DNA of 41,480 bases from Saksenaea vasiformis B4078 (Eukaryota; Mucoromycota; Mucoromycetes; Mucorales; Saksenaeaceae), in NCBI GenBank assembly GCA_000697055.1, contig JNDT01002077.1, forward strand, positions 1 to 41,480. Direction: 5' to 3'. The translations under genes and the position numbers were made by a program. This document shows positions 1 to 10,212 of this stretch, piece by piece. Under the pieces are notes generated by a model, which was not told where the DNA came from, searched no databases, and saw only the letters and a list, made by a program, of their open reading frames with translations. Positions within the stretch are counted from its first letter, which is position 1; each line of letters starts with the position of its first letter.

Positions 1-290
1 GAATTCAAACGATCTATGGCCAAACGATCTATGGCAATTTACGAATGACTGGCATCTCCGAATTCAAACGATCTATGGCCAAACGATCTATGGCAATTTA
101 TGAATGACTGGCATCTCCGAATTCAAACGATCTATGGCCAAACGATCTATGGCCAAACGATCTATGGCAATTTACGAATGACTGGCATCTCCGAATTCAA
201 ACGATCTATGGCCAAACGATCTATGGCAATTTACGAATGACTGGCATCTCCGAATTCAAACGATCTATGGCCAAACGATCTACATGCCCA
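1..290. repeat. Minisatellite, 59-bp unit with 15-bp subrepeat
   Basis: Four to five head-to-tail copies of a 59-bp unit begin with GAATTC at about 1, 60, 119, 193 and 252. The third copy is 74 bp because it carries one extra 15-bp subunit (CAAACGATCTATGGC), so the array varies at two scales. The last copy breaks off near 282. Copies differ by a single base or so, which suggests recent amplification. The array may continue beyond the left edge of the window. The subunit core TATGGCCAAA resembles the core of the array at 20591-20732. Confidence 0.95.
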
Positions 291-637
291 TCGGCACAAC
301 CTGGTGAATATAAAATAAAACTTTAAATACGTGTACATTCAATATTGAGGTAATGTGTAGGGATAATCAGTGCATGGAACTGCTCATAGGTATTTGCTGG
401 ACGTCCTTCACCAAATAGCAGCCAATATGACTATCAAGATAGCTTGCAACTTTTAATACGGCTTTTTTTAGATTAGACGTCGCAAATCTTCTGAATAACT
501 GTGCCCAGCTTAGATTATAGATCTCAGGCATGATCAATTGCGATTACTTATACCAGAATAAACTATCTGAGTAATAGTAGACAGAAAAGATGTCCAAGAA
601 TAGGGTCACGTCAGACATGCTCCATGGCCATTTTTAT
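291..637. other. Intergenic, no firm gene
   Basis: AT-rich sequence between the minisatellite and the recombinase-like gene. The only open frame of note is a 54-codon ORF on the minus strand (531 down to 367), which could be chance. No terminal repeats or RNA gene were recognised. Confidence 0.5.
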
Positions 638-838
638 TCATGCTGATCGTTGAATAAGGCGCGAACGGCAGTCGAAAGCACGTAGCTGTTCAGGATGGGA
701 AAGGAGTTCTTCGCGATTGAAAATCGTGACCTTTCCATTAGAAGGAATCTGATCGATGATGAACTTCTTAACTTTCGGGTAGTTGCTAGTAGGAACAGAA
801 GCGGTTACGTACTGAGCAAGTACTGTTACTATTTCGTC
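638..838 (-). other. Open frame continuing past the TAA stop
   Basis: Directly after the TAA (839-841) of the recombinase-like gene, the same frame stays open for 66 codons to a TGA at 638-640. It reads like protein, with VTVLAQYV, NYPKVKKF and FNREELLSHPEQLRAF. Either an older, longer C-terminus was cut by a nonsense change (so the gene is a pseudogene), or readthrough occurs, or this is chance. The codon composition argues against chance. Confidence 0.45.
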
Positions 839-2726
839 TTACCAGATTAGTTGGTAAATGTCATCAGGATCTGTGCTCAGTCCAGCGAAATCCAGTACAA
901 CCAGACATATACTTTTAGTCGACGCTTTCAAAAACAAGAGCAGATCTAAGTAAAGTGGTAGTCAACGCTATGTGTATAGCAGGAGCCCTAATTCCGCTAC
1001 CTTGCATCGTCCCATCAACGTTGGCAATCTTGTCAATCAACTCTGGACGCGGCATATCTCTCATAGTCATGGAATCTTTGCTATTGCATGATACTGTCAC
1101 ATATATGCGTTGGACACGTGAACGTTCCTTCAGACGGCGAACCATCATCTGCAATAGTCGCACCCTAGCTTCGTCAGTTTCTCTTGTTACCTTCGACTTT
1201 CGCGCATAACCAACAATCATCACACCTTGGTCACGCAGAACTTGTAGCTCTGTTTGGTAGCTGTGGAGACGAGTAGCTATACCCCTGGCGACGTTGACTA
1301 AATAGTTCCCATGCGAAAGATAAGTAAACCATCCTATATGTGCTGTGTAATAAAACCTACCACAGTAATGGTGCTTCATCACGAATAGACTTCTCTTGCG
1401 AACACGGTTACTGCCAACAAACAACATAGCAGCAGCGACCCACCAAACATTGTTACGTTGGCACCATTGCCCAAATTTTTTACCATCTTGCAGCGTTTCA
1501 GGAATATATTCGCGCACCAGCTGCACCAGCTCGGCGGCACTGAAAACATCATTTGTATATATTTCGCTGTTACTGGGATCAGTAGGAAGGATCACAGTAT
1601 TCAAGAATTCAACAAGCAGCGCTCCATGTAGTTCCTGCACCATAACTACATCCTCCTCTCCCCTTTTACGCTCCTTTTTGTCTTCAGCGCTGTAGCATTC
1701 TCTCGCTCTAGCAACGCCAACATGTGGCACTCGCTTAGCAGCTGCCATCTCTCCAATAACGCGAACACCAGGCCCTTGCTTAGCGCCAGTCATCTCTCCA
1801 ATAATGTTAACATCTGGTCCTTGCTTCGCATCAGCCGTCTCTTCAATAACGCTAACACTTGGTCCTCCTTTAGCGCCAGCCATTTCTCCAATAGTGTTAA
1901 CATCTGGCCCTTGCTTAGCGCCTGCTGTTTCTCCAATAGTGTTAACATCTGGCCCTTGCTTAGCGCCTGCTGTTTCTCCAATAGTGTTAACATCTGGCCC
2001 TTGCTTAGCGCCTGCTGTTTCTCCAATAGTGTTAACATCTGGCCCTTGCTTAGCGCCTGCTGTTTCTCCAATAGTGTTAACATCTGGCCCTTGCTTAGCG
2101 CCTGCTGTTTCTCCAATAGTGTTAACATCTGGCCCTTGCTTAGCGCCTGCTGTTTCTCCAATAGTGTTAACATCTGGCCCTTGCTTAGCGCCTGCTGTTT
2201 CTCCAATAGTGTTAACATCTGGCCCTTGCTTAGCGCCTGCTGTTTCTCCAATAGTGTTAACATCTGGCCCTTGCTTAGCGCCTGCTGTTTCTCCAATAGT
2301 GTTAACATCTGGCCCTTGCTTAGCGCCTGCTGTTTCTCCAATAGTGTTAACATCGGGCCCTTGCTTAGCGCCTGCCGTTTCTCCAATAGTATTAACATCT
2401 GGCCCTTGCTTAGCGTCAGCCGTCTCTTCAACAACACCATCATCTGAGTCTTGGGTAGCTCTGTTCTCGGTAAGTTCTGTGCCAGTGACAAACAGCTCTA
2501 CTGCAGGCAAGTATCTTGAATAACTATATGGTCTCGCGTTGATACGGGTCTCGGAGAGTACAAACGGCTCTTCAGGGTCCGCAAGATAGACGAGATCAGA
2601 ATCATGGAAAGTCTCTATGTGACGCAAACATTCTCGACGATTTTCAATAGTCATCGGCTGGCAGAAATACAGGCATGCTGCTTGGTCCTTTGTGAGCTTC
2701 AACTTCTTTTTTGGCGGCAATGACAT
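839..2726 (-). CDS. Serine-recombinase-like protein with 15-residue tandem repeats
   Basis: Two exons: 2726-1001 and 945-839, joined across a 55-bp GT-AG intron (946-1000, TTGAC branch region). This gives 610 residues and ends in TAA. The N-terminus has a basic, NLS-like PKKKLKL and a Cys/His cluster (CLYFC ... CLRHIETFH) that could be a zinc finger. Residues about 100-339 are sixteen 15-residue repeats. The C-terminal half contains GYARKSK followed by a helix-like stretch and, across the splice, ICLVVLDFAGLSTDPDD. Y-x-R-x-S is the N-terminal signature of serine recombinases (IS607 TnpA and resolvases), but the usual later D-R-L/R-F block is not clear. Homology is therefore inferred, not shown. 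Expression and activity are unknown. It lies head-to-head with the MULE-OTU gene, 338 bp apart, and could be cargo of the same element. I am sure of the reading frame and the intron, and much less sure of the function. Confidence 0.6.
1710..2429 (-). repeat. 45-bp coding tandem repeat (16 x 15 aa)
   Basis: Sixteen consecutive 45-bp units encode the consensus GETAGAKQGPDVNTI. Eleven units encode exactly this peptide and are nearly identical at DNA level. The first unit and the last four (GEMAGAKGGPSVSVI and others) are degenerate. Because 45 is a multiple of three, other frames on both strands are also open here; these are shadows of the periodicity. Confidence 0.97.
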
Positions 2727-3064
2727 TAGATCAAGTAAAAAAAAAAGAAGAGGTAGAAATTGTTGCAGTTGCGATGGTAACAGACAAATCCAGTACAGTA
2801 TAAATAAAGCGAGTCACAGTTGTTGTGATGGAGACTAAAATCCGTGACTTTATTGTCATAGCGGCTGCGTTGCAAACCTCATTTTACTGTTTATTGTGTA
2901 AGTGACCCGATCCATTTTTTTAGTGACTATCAGTCCGGCATCTCTTTTCAAGTTTAAAGGTCCATTTTGTCTGTGGCTATCAGTCTGGTTACCTGTCTTT
3001 TTATTTTGACGACCTTTTATTACCTTCAATAGATCTCATCGCCATTTCCTCAGAACTGTTTAAA
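2727..3064. promoter_or_regulatory. Divergent intergenic region
   Basis: A 338-bp spacer between two start codons facing away from each other (2726 minus, 3065 plus). It must hold the promoters of both genes. It contains two related stretches with the core GACTATCAGTC / GGCTATCAGTC near 2922 and 2972 and otherwise no recognisable box. No MULE terminal inverted repeat was found by eye. Confidence 0.4.
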
Positions 3065-5126
3065 ATGATACCTACCATTGATTCAATTGTCATTGACGGG
3101 ATGGCTCTCTACCCTGTTGCTCAACCCCTCCCGAGATTTCCTGCGAATGGTTATGCAGACAAGGAATCTGTTCGCAGAGTGTTGGATGAGTATGCCAAAA
3201 TGAAGTTATTCATTTTGGCAACTAAGTTCAGTATGTACAACGTGCTCCACTTAAAGTGTAGCAGAGGGAGTGCATATCGTGACAGACATAAAGATGAAGG
3301 ACGAAAGAGAATGCGCCAGACAAGCCTTACCGGCTGCCCTTATCTTATTAGATTGTCAAAGCGACAAAACACTGGTTTTCAATTGGTGCGGCCTAAGAAT
3401 ATCAAGGAGACATATCACAACCATCCATTAACACCAGAGAATATTATTTCGTCGAGCAAAGGAAGAAAAGCAATGATGACAGTGGATGACATTAAAGTGA
3501 TAACGTCAATGATCGAAAAAGATATAAAAACGAGAAGCATACAGGCAGCGTTGAATGCTGAAAGCAGTGTGCATAACAGACTGACCGTTCATGATATCAA
3601 CAATATAAGATATGGCGCCAAGCGGTCAGATGTTATGCCTGTCCATGACTCAGCAACTCACTTGATCAAGATGATGGAGGAAAAAGGTTACAAAGTGGCA
3701 TACGATGCTGATGATTCCGGTTCCCTACGTCGCATCGCATTTGCATCCAGTACCATGATTGAGAGAGGACGCCAGTTTTCTGAGGTTACGATCATAGATG
3801 CGACCTACAATACAAGCAACAAAAGAATGCCTTTGGTCGCCATCCAGGGCGTAAGTAACCTTGGTGGAATGACACTGAAGCTTTTTCCGGTTCTTTATGC
3901 GTGGGTCAGTGATGAGAAAGAAGAAAGCTATGTTTGGCTGTTGCACTTTTTAAAATCAGTCGTCTTCGACAATAAGCCTACCACCACCATTTTTGTCACG
4001 GATAAATGCCGTACATTGATGAATGCTATGGATTTCGTCTTCCCCATCAATTCCAAATTGCTTTGCATTTGGCACATGATGAATGGTATCGACAAAGCGT
4101 TTTCCGGGAATTTCATCGATGGAAAAAATAAGACCAGATGCACAAAATTGGTCATGAGAATGATCGAAAGCACTACTGAAGAGATCTTTGAAAAGTGCCT
4201 TGACAGCTTTCGATCATTAGCAACTGACAGCAGTATCTACATCGAAGGGAAAGACAGCGTGTATGATTATTTTGCTGCTAAATGGCTAAACTGTACAGAA
4301 AAGTGGGCTGGCTATCGTACCTGTCAGTTGAAGCATTTCGGATGCACTACGAGTCAGCGCGCCAAGAGCTCACATAGCGCGCTAAAACGCAAGTTGCATT
4401 CGATACAACCCCTAGACATAGCATTTGAAAACGTCCACAAGTATATTGAGCAACACGAGCGAGATCTTATGGATTTGCGACTCAGAGAATCAAGCAGCGC
4501 AGATGTGTTAGTTATGCGCAACAAGCGGGTCCATAATCTGATATGCCGCGTGTCAAACAGAGCTCTGATAACACTGCACGAGGAACTGCTTTGTCACAGT
4601 GATAACAATAGCAGCTGCAATTGCGAAGCTTGGCGCTGCTATGGAATCCCCTGCAGACACAGACTGCCAATCGATAGGGCACTTACGCTCGAAGATGTTC
4701 CGCAGCGATGGCACCTCAGCTCAGCGGTAGCAGAAAAGCCGTTCGATAGTGATTTGCCAGTCAGAGAGACACAAGAACCATGGATGGAATGCATCGTCCA
4801 ACTAGAACGTGTATTCCGCCGATGTGAGAGTTATCAGCAGTTGCAAGAATTGATGTCAAGGATCAATGAGCTTGTCGAGAGAATGGAGAACAAGACCGCT
4901 CATTCTCAACTGATGCTTCCAAAAGCGAACGAAGTCAAAGCTCCTGGAAGACAGCGTAAGCAACAACGCAAGACTGCTCTTTCGAAAGACTTCGGCAGTG
5001 TTATTTGGAGAAGAACAAAGATTACTAAAGGCCAGGTAACGTTTACTAAGCGAGATTGATAGACATATACTAACTATGAAAAAAGGCCGCTATTAAAGCA
5101 ATGGTCAGAAGATATGCTAAACAAAT
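3065..5126 (+). pseudogene. MULE/FAR1-type transposase, 5' part of split MULE-OTU gene
   Basis: Exon 1 (3065-5035) encodes 657 residues. A 50-bp intron (5036-5085, branch CTAAC) leads into exon 2, which starts at 5086 and is cut at 5126 by the CACTA insertion. Visible parts: an N-terminal Cys/His region (HLKC ... GCPYLIRL ... YHNHPLTP) like the WRKY/GCM1-type DNA-binding domain of FAR1 proteins; transposase motifs IIDATYN (D245) and VTDK (D313); and a SWIM zinc finger CNC...CRH (C518, C520, C530, H532). The third catalytic acid is expected in the T-Q-R-S-E-S-type block. Here it reads S-Q-R-A-K-S, with Lys434 (AAG, 4364-4366) in the Glu position, so cleavage activity is doubtful even before the insertion. 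Removing the CACTA element joins exon 2 in frame to 10213 onward, giving a 933-residue transposase-OTU fusion. Confidence 0.85.
5124..5126. repeat. CACTA target site duplication, left copy (AAT)
   Basis: AAT directly precedes the left terminal repeat and is repeated at 10210-10212 just after the right one. A 3-bp duplication is what CACTA/EnSpm elements make. Confidence 0.85.
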
Positions 5127-5137
5127 CACTACGGAAA
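5127..5137 (+). repeat. CACTA left terminal inverted repeat
   Basis: CACTACGGAAA. It pairs with 10199-10209, with one mismatch at position 9. The canonical CACTA start supports the superfamily call. Confidence 0.85.
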
Positions 5138-5577
5138 ATTGCGATCTCCCAGGATCCCACAGGATCCCAGATGACTCCAACTATGAGGCGGAGTTCCTTC
5201 AGGAACCTGTGGGATACATTGGATCCTACAGGTTACTGGTGGTTATTGGTGGTTCCTGCAGGTGACAAAATGTCAGACTCGGTCAAAAAGCCTCTCTACT
5301 TTTCCTAGATACTTATAAGCTGTGTTTTACAGTTTTTATGATAATCCATAGATTAATTACTGCAGTTTGGAGGCAGCTATTTTCAAGGATCTTGAAGGTC
5401 CTTGCTGGTACCAAAATTACTAAAATGGATTCCCAGGATCCCCCAGGGATCCAAAATGACAAAGACCGTGAGAAAAAAAAGTATCTTATATAGGCACCGA
5501 TGTGATAAAGTTACATAAATAAGCTAGTTTTGCTGTTGTGTTAATTATCACTTTCACTCAGATTCCATACTTTCACT
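5138..5577. promoter_or_regulatory. CACTA left subterminal region and transposase promoter
   Basis: Several copies of CAGGATCCC / TGGATCC / GGTTCCTGCAGG / GGTTACTGG lie at 5150-5275, with a further cluster near 5395-5455. The same words recur in the right subterminal region. They probably bind an element-encoded protein. The 3' part of this stretch serves as 5' leader of the transposase gene. Confidence 0.55.
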
Positions 5578-8500
5578 ATGTATGCTAACTTGCGACGAAA
5601 AAGAAGACGTACAAAACACGACTATTTCTTTTGCAGCTTCTGCAAGAAGTATCTTCAGAATACCGAACGTGGACAAATAGAGCATATATCCCTCTGTGTC
5701 ACTCAAAAGACCGAGGCTTCATTCTCACAGCAGCCTCTAATAAGGAAGATCACACCATCCACAGAACGGAGATCTATTATGACTGAACCAGCACAAAGTG
5801 AAGAGGAAAGAGAACATGAGGTAACCATAAGCTTAAACAAGAATTGCCGATTAAATTACGTATTATCGTCTATCAGAGTCGTCCGCAAGTGTCCGGCTCA
5901 CCATCAGGATCTGTTAATTTCGATTGGGAACCTTCAGAAGAATGGGATATCGAAGACAACTGGGAACAAGAAGTGGCCGTACTTCGGAAGAAGACAGCGA
6001 TCGCACACCGGAAGAAGAACTAGAAAACGACGCAACACAGACATCTATCGGAGACGTTGCAGACTCACAGGAGGATCCCATGTCACCTCCTTCGAACTAC
6101 AACTCCCAACCAAGTGAATCAACTGCACAACCAATATGCATTTCATTTGATACTGCGGTACCTGGAAGACCTGATCCTGTCACGGCTTTCAGTTTGAAGC
6201 TGTTTCAGCTAGCGAAGGAGCACAACGCGTCTCGACAGTATTATGAAGACCAAGTTGCTCTGATAAACGAATGGAACAGCCGACATAACCTTCCCCTCGC
6301 TCTTTCTCATTCACGGGTTTCGCATGCGCTGCTCTCTAGATATCCTGCAAGTATGACCACCTACCATGCCTGTAAAAACGGATGTAAAATGTACACTGCA
6401 AAAGATACAGCTGCAAGATGTAACCATTGTGACGAAGATCGATATACCGGGAATCAAGGTATAGTACAATTGGACTATATCACAAGAGCTAATATACCCA
6501 AAGGGCAAGAGAAGAACCCCCAAGCCGTTGTCAGGCAACTGTCTCTTGCAAAACAGCTGGCTGTAATGATCTCTGACAGTGACACGAGAAAGCTTTTGCA
6601 ACATCACCTAGAGCGACAGGCCAGTCCTGACGGTAGCTACTGCGATATCTTTGATGGAAGCGCATATAAATCCCTGGCCGAGACTCACTTACGTGGACCT
6701 TTAGACGTCTTGCTAGGACTGTTTGTAGATGGTTTCCAGGCATTCGAGAGGAGCAGTTCGACCATGACCATCGTTCACTTAGTTGTCCTGAATCTTCCAG
6801 CCGAAATTCGATATCAGAAGGAAAATATGATACAAGTCTGCATTATTCCCGGAAAGAGAGCTCCGAAGGACCTTTTTAGCTATCTTGAACCCCTCTTATC
6901 GGAGCTGAAAGTCATGCAAACAGCTGGCTTGAGCGTCAAGCGTGGAAATGACGTGTTCCGCTCCAAAGTACATCTCATGTTCGCTACAGAAGATATTCCT
7001 GGTATCGCGAAACTTATGCATCACCGGGGGCACGGATTCCTGTACGGGTGTCGGATTTGTTTGATCAAGGGCAAGAGATATGAAATTGCGTGTGTGAGAG
7101 GCATGTTTGCTGAAAACTACGACGCAAAGAGGGTTAGCGGGAACCGGCGCGACGAGACTGATAGTGAAACAACGAGTGATTGTGACATCGACTCTGAGAG
7201 CGATTATGATGGCGATTCTGACACCAGTCCTGACAGTACTCCAGTGAACTCAGCTATCAAGCTCAAGAGCAACTGTTTTTTTCCACAAAACGGTCTCCCT
7301 ACTTACCGGACAAAGAGCTCGCTCGTAAATGGAGACAAACAGAGGGGAATTTCCCATAGATCTCCGTTTGCTGATTTACGTACCTTCAGCGGCGTCTTTG
7401 GAATGGACGAAATGCACCTAATAGGTCACGGAATAGCAAAGCAGCTATGGCAATTGATGTCCGGAAAGTATGGCAAAATCATAGCTTGTATTTGAAACCT
7501 TCGACGAGACAGTTGATCGGAAGAGACATTGAAAAGGCTCGTGAATCCATTCCAACTAGCTTCAACAGCAGTTGGCTAAACGTTGGATCCAAATCCGGCA
7601 ACTTTAAACCTGTTGATTGGATAGAGTTCTTTTGTACATTGTACCTACCGTTGTCGTTGACTATATCACGGATCCAGCTGCCAAAAATGCCGTCCTCAGT
7701 TTGGTTGAAGCGTGCAGTTTAGCGGAGCAATGGGCATTAACTACCGGTGATTTGCGAACGATAAACGTTGGAGTAAAGGCGTGGCACAATTACCTCTATA
7801 CGGAATGCGAGAAAGGAAAGATCAGCAGTTCGGTGTTTACTATAACCCAGCACTACCTTACGCACATCACTGCTGTTATCAAGTATCTTGGCCCTTTACG
7901 CGGAATCAGTGCCCGTACGATGGAAAGAGCTATCGGGGAGTACAAGTCTCGAATCAAATCCCGTACTCACCCAGGTCAAAGTGCAGCAAATATCCTGCAT
8001 CTTCTAGCGGCTTCTCGGCACCTTCGACGAGTCTATGACGACGGTGTGTTGGACGTTGCGCCTATCTCGTCACGTAGAAAGGCGAACGTAATAAGTAGCG
8101 AAAATGATCCTGATTCCGCAGAGTTATGGGGCCCTTTTAACCGATACATTTCGATCGACAGCGTCAGCGGCGGTAACATTAACGTCAATTTTGAACGATT
8201 ACTCCGAAGATTCTGGTCGATTTATAGCACCAATGTAAACCACATTTGCCAAAGTATATCGAGCGCTTCTCGACTTTGGAAAGAAAACGGAGAGGTGATT
8301 GGGTGCTCGTTATCTGCGCCGGAGAATAGCAGCCGATCTTCTCACATGGTGATGATGACACTGGACGTCGATTGTAACCGGAGCACCAGGATCATCAACA
8401 GAGTAGAACGTGCTTACTTCGGAAAAGTCCTCCTCTACTTTCAACATTCTCACGAAAACGAGAAGAAATTACTCGCCTTGGTCTGTATATACGCAGTATC

Positions 8501-8690
8501 TCTGACAGCTAATGGTTTGCCCTATATTCAGCCGTCCAGTCAATCACAGCCGTGTGTCATTCGTGCAGAGGACATCACCTGTATGACGGGCTGGATAAGC
8601 GCAGCATCTGGTAGGAGGTATATTGTCTGGCCGAGAATGTGGAGGTGCAAAGAAGCCGAGCTGGGCAAGCTAAAAGACCTTGATAATTAA
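5578..8690 (+). pseudogene. CACTA transposase (Tnp2/Plavaka-like), frameshifted
   Basis: Exon 1 (5578-5820) encodes a basic start (RRKRRRTK) and a C2HC-like finger (CSFCKK ... EHISLC). A 56-bp intron follows (5821-5876). The main exon carries family hallmarks: CKNGCKMYT ... CNHCDEDRY zinc ribbon, LGLFVDGFQAF (first Asp), GHGFLYGCRICL, DEMHLIGHGIAKQLW, and ERAIGEYKSRIKSR with HPG. It ends RRYIVWP ... stop at 8688-8690. Three single-base losses break the frame: near 5977 (A run, CAAGAAGTGG), near 7472 (A run, GGCAAAATCA) and near 7630 (T run, GAGTTCTTTTG). Adding one base at each point restores a continuous family-like protein, so this is a recently decayed copy. Family assignment is from recalled motifs. 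Confidence 0.8.
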
Positions 8691-8794
8691 GATTTGTGCC
8701 ATTTTCCCACGCATTAATCTTGTAGTGATTAGTTCTCGTTTGACAAACTTTTTATTGCTTCCTTTTCTTCCAAAAAAAATTTTTTTTCTTACTC

Positions 8795-9790
8795 ATGAGT
8801 GACTCGTACATATACATGATACCTCAAATACTTTCGAAGATTGTTGAAGTGAGTGATGAACTGAAGCAACTAAAGCAGAATATCCGAGATATGGAAGGAA
8901 GGATGGCAGAAATCCTCATGGAAGTTGCTGAATTGAAGGTACATAGCGTATAGCTGTTTCATAATGGCTAACCTATTGGTAGAGAAACCAGCACAGCGCC
9001 GGCTCGACTTCCAGTATGGTGCCTCAGTTGCTTCCGATAAATGGGTCTGCCTTTGCTGATACGAGCCGGAATATTGAGCACCCTATCGAAGAGGACGAAA
9101 GTTCTGCTCAGTTTGGTAGACCAATGCAAATGAGCGCGAAGCTCATCAAGTGGTTGATCGACAAGACAGAAGAAGGCCAGGGACCACCCGTTAGCTTCTT
9201 GGAGGTAAGAGCTCGTCTCAAGAATGCCCACCCATTAGTTCTAGGCGTTATTTCAAACGTTCGAACGCAAGTGGACAGCTCCATCTCTTGGGGAAGCGTA
9301 CCGGGCAACATAAAAGTTTCCGCGTACAATCTCTTAGAGGAAGTTGTTGTACCGGTAGGTATCCCTTTAGACAGATGCATTGGCTTCTGGGGAGCTAGAC
9401 TACTTTTGTCCAAGGCTTGGCCCAGTACTAAGGCGCAATCTGGAAGGTGAGACAGATCTTCACAATTAACTGTACCTAACGTCTTTAATAGCACACCTCA
9501 AGTGTCAGAGAACCTTGACACTGAAGAAACTGATCATAACGAACAGACTGCAATGGAATCTTTGCAAGAAGACGACTCCATAGCACAGCAAGATGAAGGT
9601 AAGATGTACACTTGTAGCCTCCAACAGCTCTTTAATTTGTTTTTCACATTTTCCGATCCCATCTACTGTGCCAGCGATGACCATCACTCTCGCTCAGACT
9701 GCATCTATAGGTACCAAAAGGAGCAAAGGAAAAAGAACCGATGATGCAGCTGAAAAGAAGTCGAAGAAACGCACCACTAGAAGAGATTAA
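8795..9790 (+). CDS. CACTA second gene, coiled-coil/basic-tail protein, unknown function
   Basis: Four exons: 8795-8938, 8983-9446, 9492-9598 and 9711-9790. All junctions are GT-AG and all phases agree, giving 264 residues ending in TAA. The first exon (48 residues) is a heptad-like helix (ELKQLKQNIRDMEG) suited to dimerisation. The middle has no motif that I recognise (SAKLIKWLIDKTEEGQGPPV; IPLDRCIGFWGARLLL). The C-terminus is very basic (KKSKKRTTRRD), like a nuclear localisation or DNA-binding tail. It follows the transposase by about 100 bp on the same strand inside the element. By analogy with TnpA-type proteins of plant CACTA elements it may bind the subterminal repeats; that is inference. 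Unlike the transposase it shows no frameshift. The 112-bp third intron is the least certain junction. Confidence 0.65.
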
Positions 9791-10209
9791 GATAGAACCT
9801 TGTACTAGTTTCTGAAGTTAAATAAAGAATAATCTGCCAATAATGAAAACTATCATATCCAAAAGCAGCCGTCTATTACGGGAGTTGGGTCCAATAGAAA
9901 ATTCGCTACCATTACGTTAAATCCAATCAGATACTGTTGTTGTCCCAAAGAGTCACTGAAGGTTCCTGATGGTTACGAAAATGCATGCTAGTGGATCCTG
10001 TAGGATCCTTCAGGACACCAAATAGTTATATACTGGATACCGCTGGTTCCTAAAGGTTGCTATATGACTAGGTTTCCGTAGGATACTGAGGGTTCCTGTG
10101 GGTTACTTGGTTCCTCAATGACTATTTTTCTCTAACAAAAAAATAGTCATGGAGGAACCGAAGTCAATAAGGAACTACTGGGAACCACGAGGAACCGCTT
10201 CCCGTAGTG
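9791..10209. promoter_or_regulatory. CACTA right subterminal region and right TIR
   Basis: Non-coding. Repeated words GGTTCCTGATGG, GGATCCTGTAGGATCC, GGTTCCTAAAGG and GGTTCCTGTGGG, then GGAACC in the opposite orientation after the hairpin at 10109-10159. It ends in TTCCCGTAGTG (10199-10209). The same vocabulary as at the left end supports a shared protein-binding function. Confidence 0.6.
10109..10159. repeat. Perfect-like hairpin, 21-bp arms
   Basis: Arms 10109-10129 and 10139-10159 match at 20 of 21 bases around a 9-base loop. The arms contain GGTTCC and its complement, so the structure also reverses the direction of the subterminal motif. It could be a replication/transposition structure or a bidirectional terminator for the element. 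Confidence 0.85.
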
Positions 10210-10212
10210 AAT
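10210..10212. repeat. CACTA target site duplication, right copy (AAT)
   Basis: Second copy of AAT, immediately after the right terminal repeat. It overlaps the apparent start codon of the OTU remnant. Confidence 0.85.

Larger units (their letters stand above)
5127..10209 (+). mobile_element. CACTA (EnSpm/CMC) DNA transposon, 5,083 bp
   Basis: The element starts CACTACGGAAA and ends with the inverted counterpart TTCCCGTAGTG. The ends match at 10 of 11 bp and are flanked by AAT on both sides. Inside are a Tnp2/Plavaka-like transposase gene (broken), a second gene for a 264-residue coiled-coil protein, and subterminal zones rich in short AGGATCC / GGTTCC motifs in both orientations. CACTA elements typically have such arrays as transposase-binding sites. 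The element interrupts exon 2 of the MULE-OTU gene, and its removal restores that frame. With its transposase frameshifted, this copy can move only if helped in trans. Confidence 0.88.

Noticed and set aside
1..290. CRISPR-like array
   Set aside because: There are no unique spacers; the units are contiguous minisatellite copies, and the genome is eukaryotic.
1722..2523. Long open frames on the plus strand and in a second minus frame across the 45-bp repeats
   Set aside because: A repeat period divisible by three keeps all frames open; only the minus frame of 839-2726 continues into non-repeat protein sequence.
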